Source: Certhia americana
Taxonomy: Eukaryota > Chordata > Aves > Passeriformes > Certhiidae
Assembly: GCA_018697195.1 (NCBI GenBank)
Contig: CM031861.1
Location: 4,524,114-4,588,113, forward strand
Length of the DNA: 64,000 nucleotides
Reading direction: 5' to 3'
In this document: positions 57,937 to 64,000 of the stretch, one piece after another
How positions within the stretch are numbered: the first letter of the stretch is position 1
Layout of the letters: every line of letters starts with the position of its first letter
The notes under the pieces: model-generated
Database searches by the model: none
What the model saw: only the letters and a program-made list of their open reading frames with translations
Told to the model about the DNA's origin: nothing
Position numbers and translations under genes: made by a program

Positions 57937-60645
57937 GTAAGCCTGGTTGGCTTAGGAACCGAAGGATTTTCATTTGAGTACCTGGTTGCTGCTGCATTCT
58001 CAGAGCTACAACTGTTTTGTTTTGGGAACAAGCCAGGTAGTGCTTCCTTCTTGGTGACTATGTGATTATTCTCCATTTTTCTTGAAGATACAAAATCCTT
58101 CTACTTCCAAATGCTTCTACAGATGTAGGGAGAAGTACTAATTCAGCTCTTCAGTCTATTGAAAATTTTAGTGTTCAAGTATTTCAAACCCATCCATCTA
58201 GACAAGAACATGAAATCTTTAATACATTTCTATGTAGGTAAGAAACACTACTAAATGGAATAGAAATGCTTGTGACTAGGATAATACTGTACACACTTAT
58301 CCTGACTTTCTATTTTCTTATGCACCATTCCATATTAAACAGGTGAAATTAGGCTGCTGTTCAAATATGAAGAGTTTCATTTGTTTGTAGCAAAAGCAAT
58401 GAGTGTTTTAAGTATGTAGTGAAGCATGATTTATACATAGCATATTTCCCAATAGCAGCTGTCTTCAGAATCAAAAACATCAGCAAGATCTGGACAATAA
58501 CAGTGGGTTTTGAACTATGACAAAATAGGTGGCATTTAAGTAATTTTTAAGATCCAGACATCTTTAATACTTGGGTGAGAACTGAATGGCTAAAAAGAAG
58601 TAATTCTAGTTGAGAATATAGATCTGTATGCTGTACCATCCCAAATTATGGGAATTTCTTGTGTTTCTCCAATGTTTAATGTTGTTTTGATGTTATAATA
58701 TCTAGCACAAAGAAAAAAACCAAACTATGCTTATGAATAACACAATAACTTAATTTATACAAACTAACATAGGACTAAAATTTTACTTTTGAACCAAAAA
58801 GCACATTTTAAACTTCATTACACTTTTGCTTAAATAAATAAGATCATTTTTAGAAACATGTAATTGCAGAATTCTTCAAGAAAAGGATTGTTTACTTTGA
58901 TGGTGCACTCCTAAAATGATTAGTGTCTTTGACATCTGCAGGTCACATTTTGAGAGTATGATAGTTCTATCACTCTCCACTTTATCTTGGTTGTTCTATC
59001 TGCAAGCAGAGTTTAGCACAGAATACTAAGTTTTGCTGCAGTAAAAGAAAAAGAAATATTTAAAAAATGTGTGTGATCTTTTTCCAAGTGAGCTACAAAC
59101 AACATATGCTCTGGAACTTCCTTGCTTGAAAATAATTGCCATGTGTTTATGTGGTATTTGCACCAAAATTTCCGAGTTCTGAGTAACAAAGAAAAAAAGT
59201 CTTAGTGCTGTGCTAATAACCAAAGAAATCACAACAACAAACAAATCCTTTTCTCTACTCATCCTCCACAGCTGTGTAAAGTTCTAGTTGAAGAGGACAC
59301 TGCCTCTCTCAAAGATATCCTACAGAGAAAGCTGCTTTTACACTATGCCCTAAGAAAAGCTTGATTACTTCAGTTAAGAGTTTTGCTCCTGGTTTAGGTG
59401 CAAAACACTTGACATGCCTACCTGACACACCCCACCTTGTGTAGATTGTTCATTAGCTTGCTGGGTGTCTGGAAAGGGAAGAAGCAAGTGGTTTGCCCCT
59501 TATTTCTTATACTAAACTGGGGTCAGATGTTCTGATGTCTGTTATTTTCTTCTCTAATTCTATGGGCAGATTTTCTGTTAATGAAGAGCAACTTCAGGCA
59601 TCAATATTTTAGTCCTCTGGTTTACTAAGGATATTTTTTTAAAAGCACAGGTAGCAGAATGTGGCAAGCATGAAACAGCCCCAGGAGTTTTTTCAACAGG
59701 TAACTCAAGTCTGAATGTGTGAATATTATTCAACTGTGGCCTGAAGCAGAGGATGCTGCAGTGATAGGAGCTAGCAGTCATAAGCCAGGCAATTTCAAAG
59801 TGAAGCTGTGCCACAAAATATGTTTGGGAAGACAGTCCTGAATGTCTAAATTTAGTGCTTGTCAGTAAGAGTGACCTCTGAAAAGAGCTGTGTGTCATCA
59901 TACCATGGTAGGTGGTTGTAACTAATCAATGAAGTCTTTTGAGGAGCACTTGAGGTCACATACTGGAATCCGACTGGACTGCTTTACAGACCTGGGTCAC
60001 TCATTCTGCTGCTCCTTTCTGAATGTTCCATTTTTAATAAGCTTCTAGTATGTTTTGGTTTGTTTTCACAAGAAAAACTTTTCCTGAGAGTAGTTGAGTG
60101 TGAAGTCTAACAATGTTCTTAAACCGTTCTGGATTTTCTAGGAATGGCTCTTACACTACTGTGCAGTATATTAATGTATGGTTAACAAGAAGGAAAACCC
60201 TATTATATCTAATCAGACATCATTAAAATATCCCATTATTTACTCAAAAGAAAATGTATTCAAAGTCATCAACAGTGGCAAAAATGATTCCTATCAACAT
60301 AGGGTAGGAACTGGGATGAGAAGAACAGAGAAGAAACCCTACAGTCCTACCTATATATATTTAACAAAGGGGGTGTTGTGATGCATTTAAATTCTCAGTA
60401 TTTCCCATTTTTCTTCTGAAATGTATATATTTCCATCTGCTTATCTGTGTAGTAAAAAAAACATGTCCATGAAGTACTAATTTTACAGAAGTGGTCTGGA
60501 AAGATTGTGGTGTATTCAATGGTCTTTGTATAGATTGGCTTCACAATGGATTATACATGCTGATATTGAGACCAAATTAGGGAGAAAACTTTGTCCAATG
60601 TTTTTCAGTTTTCTTAAATTACACTGCTTTTTGTTAGCTTCTAAT

Positions 60646-60683
60646 TATCTATCATCCAAACCTTGGAGTTTGGATGATAGATA
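60646..60683. repeat. Perfect inverted repeat (16-base arms, 6-base loop)
   Basis: The left arm TATCTATCATCCAAAC (60646-60661) and right arm GTTTGGATGATAGATA (60668-60683) are exact reverse complements around the loop CTTGGA. The stem would be 16 base pairs in DNA or RNA. It is too short to be a typical microRNA precursor. Confidence 0.93.
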
Positions 60684-60847
60684 GAGTTAAATAAAAGAAT
60701 GTAATTTTCTGTGAGGTTTAGTCCAAGTTCTTTTTCATGGAAGTACTTTCATGTGGCTCACATTCTGGCTGTTGAAGCCTAAATGACTCCATACAGGCAT
60801 CCACAAAGGAAAAGAGTGTTTAATGCTGCTTGCATTAGACAAAGAAG

Positions 60848-60960
60848 GCTACAAAGTGTTCTGGGCTGCATGAAGAGAAGCATTGCCAGCAGGCTGAAAG
60901 AGGTGGTCATCTCTACTCTGACTACAAAGGCTGGGTACTGTGTCCAGTTCTGATCTCTCC
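60848..60960 (+). mobile_element. CR1 LINE, 5' part of a split copy
   Basis: GTTCTGGGCTGCATGAAGAG, AGCATTGCCAGCAGGCTGAA, AGAGGTGGTCATCTCTACTC and GGGTACTGTGTCCAGTTCTG match CR1 in plus orientation. The match stops a few bases before the TGTCCTGG start of the LTR and resumes after it at about 61628. Confidence 0.85.
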
Positions 60961-60963
60961 AGT

Positions 60964-61625
60964 TGTCCTGGTTTAGGGCAAATTTGGGAGAAAACCTCCA
61001 AAGAGCTTCCCCTAGAAAGCAAACCCAAGCTGCCCCCCCCTTAGTGGGTTTGGGGAAAGACTTCCTCAGAGAGAAGTGGGAAAAAACTGTTTATTTAACA
61101 GGCAAAGCACTCCCCAGCACAACAAATGAGCAATACTGAACAACAAAACCTCTTGCTGCTCGGAAGAGATGATGAATTCAGAAAGTCTCTCCCGTGGGCT
61201 GTAACTCAGCTCACTCAGTTGTTGTCAGTCCCTCCAGCACCGGGAAATGCCGGGCCCAGGCCTGATGGGCCACGAGTCTGAGCTCCTGGGGCTCTGCTGG
61301 GTTTGAGTCCAGAGCAGCTTCAAACAGTTCCAAGAAAATGAAAAAAAAACACAGTCCAGGGAACTTTTCTGCTTCAGCTAGCCAAAAACTAGCAAAAAGT
61401 AAAGGAGAGCTCTCTCCTGCCATCCACGCTGCAGACAACACAGGCCGTGTGTGAAGGAAAGCTGAAAACTCTGATCTTTATGTTCTGAAAACAACCACCT
61501 CAGACATTCCACCACTTCTCCTTCACTCTCAGATCCAGCTTTGAAGGTACAAAACTTATTTCTGAGCTAAACACACAAATGGGGATATAATTCAGCAATA
61601 GAGATGTGGGGCTACAATAGGGGAT
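60964..61625 (-). mobile_element. LTR inserted into a CR1
   Basis: The plus strand starts TGTCCTGGTTTAGGGCAAAT, then CCTCCAAAGAGCTTCCCC, GCAAACCCAAGCTGCCCCCC, ACTGTTTATTTAACAGG (AATAAA on the minus strand, complement of 61090-61095), GCTGCTCGGAAGAGATGATG and AGTCTCTCCCGTGGGCTG. I recognise this as a common passerine LTR in reverse. The far end is near GATGTGGGGCTACAATAGGG, where a mutated copy of the complement of the start (AAACCAGGACA) may be hidden. Target duplications are not clear. The 76-codon minus-strand frame inside is incidental. Confidence 0.78.
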
Positions 61626-61627
61626 AG

Positions 61628-61800
61628 TCAAGTGTTACCAGGAAGGTGGAGGGGACTGGAGCATCTCTCATGTGAGGAAAGACGGAGAGCTGACATTGCC
61701 TAGCTCAAAGAAGAGAAGGCTTGAGGAGATCTCATCAATGTGTGCATACATTTCAAGGGAGTATGTAAAAAAAAAGATGGAGCCAGGCTAGTGCTGCTAA
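61628..61800 (+). mobile_element. CR1 LINE, 3' part of a split copy
   Basis: After the LTR, GGGACTGGAGCATCTCTCAT, GTGAGGAAAGACGGAGAGCT, AAGAAGAGAAGGCTTGAGGA and GATCTCATCAATGTGTGCAT continue the CR1 consensus order in plus orientation. They follow a section with some loss compared with the segment at 60848-60960. The copy fades at about 61800 and lacks its usual 3' end. Confidence 0.8.
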
Positions 61801-64000
61801 AACAAATTGATAAAATTAGTAATATCAGCTGAAAACATAACTCTGGTTGAAATTCAGAAAAGTACTACTTTGAAAATTAGCCATCTTTGGGAAAAGTTAT
61901 AGGATCACTAGAGTTGCCAAGATTTTTTTTCTGTGAAAAATATCTTTTCTAGCAGCACAATAGCCATCTTCTAAATGACTAGTGAGTTTTAAGAGGAAGC
62001 AGAGTGAGACTTCCCAGAAACACAAAATGCTATGTAAATTTTGAAATTTTCAAGATAAATTTTAGTTTGAGACATGTAGTAGGATTATACTATTGCTATA
62101 TAATTGCAGCTGATTGTTATGTTCTATTTTTTCTGTCCAAAATGTCTGGGAAGCTTTTCTAACACATGTAGTATCTTTTTCCCATCCCACAAGAACAGTT
62201 GTAAACAGAACAAATGAAACAAACAAAATTATATTTTTAAACATATATAGAAAGAAAGATTAAAACCAGTATTATGTTAGCTCATCTGTGAAATTTCATT
62301 TTGTAGAAAAACAAACAGGACCAAATGTATGGTTTCTTGAGAGAATTAAATTCTGTGTTAGAACACCATATATAGAATAGCACTGCATCAGCATTTGTTT
62401 GAACTTGTCCCCCAGTGTGTGATTAAGGCTTAGCAATATCTTGGTCATGGTGCTCGTTCAGTGACAAGGTCTGTAGGACACTGATGTTTGGTTCTTGGAG
62501 GTACAAGACTTTTTAGTTTTAGCAAGCTAAAATGAAACAGGTTGAAAATAAGTCTTGCACTACAGAAAGGAAAACAATTAGATAATCTAGTGTGCCTTAA
62601 TGCAAAGGAAAACATGCTGCCTTTTTCCATTACAGATCGGTAGATCAAAAGTTAGTTTTCTGATTAAAACATAATTTAAAAGCTGATAAATTATATGTAC
62701 CTGATGCAGAAGCGTTGTTAAAAATTCTGGTTTTACAAGTGGCTCTTTTATTTTAGAACAGGACAGTCTAAAGTAGAATTGACCTTTGAGCCACCTAGCC
62801 TCTCAGCTGTTATAATGTAATTTTCACTGGTTGAGTATATAACCTCAATATGGAATGTATATTCTAAATTAATGTTTCTTGTGTAAGACTGTTTCAGTGT
62901 TAACCCATTCTTTTTACACGTTAGATTACAGCTGAGATTTTGGCCTTTGCCTTTGCCATATAAATTAATAAGAAATCAGAATAAGGAAAGTGGCTTCTGA
63001 ACATCTTTACAGAAACTCTGCAATGCTGATGGGTTTTTGAACAAACATGATATTACATTTATATATATAAATCAGTCATTGAGGGACATGGGAATGGACA
63101 CTGCTTTGTATTTAAATGCTCTATTTCAGTATCTGGGACAGTTTTTACAAGACATGTGACTGAGCTGTAGATCTGAGTAGATAATTCAGTTTCATAACTA
63201 GTAAAAATGTCCAAGAGGAAAATTTTCATATTGCTTTGTGGTCTTCCTTCAGAGAATTTTTACATCCATGTATTAGTCACTGTTCATATCCTCTGCTCGG
63301 TGCTCAAAATTTAATTTTGGATCTTGAGTCTGAAACAGGTCAAATGATTTGTCATGATTGTTTAAATTAGTAATGACTGCCCCTTGTTGTTGTTGTTGTA
63401 ATTCTCAGATTAGGCTTAGTTTAACATTAGAAAATAATTATGTAAACATATTTTAGAAATTCTGTTACTGAACCATGAAAAGAAATACTCTGAGCTGTAT
63501 GGTTAAATCCGAGCTCTAAAACAGTTTGTGCCAGTTAGTGGCCTTGATCATTTACTTATTAGTTGTGGGAAGGTAATTGTAAGAGCTATTTCCTTTGTCT
63601 TATGCTTATGCAAGTACCTTTACAAAATAATGATGAATTTTTGCTTTTATACATTGTTTGTGTTTATTAACCAGCAAATGCATAGTGATCATTGCTTTCA
63701 CTGGGTCTTGGCAAGATAATTTAGCTTGGATAGCTCCACTGTATGACTTCTTTTTGTATCATCCAGGCCATTTTTAGTGAGAATATGAAATCATATGACC
63801 CCTATTTTTTTTCTTCTATCAGAGAGACTTATGTTCACTTACCATTCAAACTATAAAGAGACAAACGCTTAGTCGGTGTTATTTAACTGTTAAAATTTTA
63901 ACAAAGGCTTGAGAAAAGTGCGCTCTTTGGGGAGAAAAAGAGACCTGAGGCTGCTATTCAAGTATGGTTTGCATCAAGCCTTTTGAAGTGGATGGTTTTG
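61801..64000. other. AT-rich non-coding stretch, nothing recognised
   Basis: Only a short (TTG)5 microsatellite at 63384-63398 and TA-alternating words near 63060 stand out. No gene, RNA or repeat family is recognised up to the window edge. Confidence 0.55.

Larger units (their letters stand above)
55567..60847. other. Non-coding stretch with one GC-rich island and a hairpin
   Basis: Mostly AT-rich and unrecognised. Exceptions listed separately are a 42-base duplication with an exon-like interval (57633-57936) and a perfect hairpin (60646-60683). Open frames elsewhere are short. Confidence 0.5.

Noticed and set aside
60646..60683. MicroRNA precursor reading of the hairpin
   Set aside because: A 16-base stem with a 6-base loop is too short for a normal precursor, and pairing does not extend beyond the arms.

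Overview
The window looks like non-coding nuclear DNA from a bird, probably a passerine or close relative. I found no gene that I can defend. Two things point to birds. Many fragments of CR1 retrotransposons carry the avian 3' end (a short run resembling GGTTGGAA..GGACCT and CATAGAATCATAGAATG, with no poly-A tail). There are also several solo long terminal repeats (LTRs) of the kind common in songbird genomes. The DNA is AT-rich, frames are closed by stops everywhere, and every open frame longer than about 120 codons either lies inside a repeat or shows no recognisable protein. This is either an intergenic desert or the inside of a very long intron.

Layout, left to right. Bases 1-6545 hold an LTR-like block (about 1086-1700) and three CR1 pieces (1912-2342, 6158-6250, 6449-6545). 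Bases 9035-10295 hold two minus-strand LTR remnants. Bases 14570-23560 hold four CR1 pieces and one more minus-strand LTR (20722-21180). Bases 27505-36162 are the LTR-rich core: a complete solo LTR (27505-28216), another (about 29660-30511), an LTR split by a second LTR (33403-34834 with 34000-34665 inside it), and a complete minus-strand solo LTR with matching short target duplications (35367-36162).

The most unusual part is 39.2-41.9 kb. It starts with a 191-base tandem satellite with an alternating A-B-A-B-A order (39253-40150). A TATA-like/poly-A-signal unit follows (40620-41085), then a pyrimidine-rich tract (41135-41460), then a degenerate TTAGGG-type telomere-like block (41770-41922). 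On the right are an LTR broken by a 10-N assembly gap (45287-45960), a CR1/LTR junction at 51938-52555 whose LTR is the same family as the one at 9984-10295, a pair of opposed CR1 pieces (54850-55566), a perfect 16-base hairpin (60646-60683), and a CR1 split by an LTR (60848-61800).

Because no genes are supported, there is no pathway to describe. The history that can be read is one of retroelement insertion, nesting and decay, plus local tandem duplication. Family assignments rest on my recognition of sequence patterns, not on a database search. LTR boundaries are approximate unless the text says that terminal motifs were seen.
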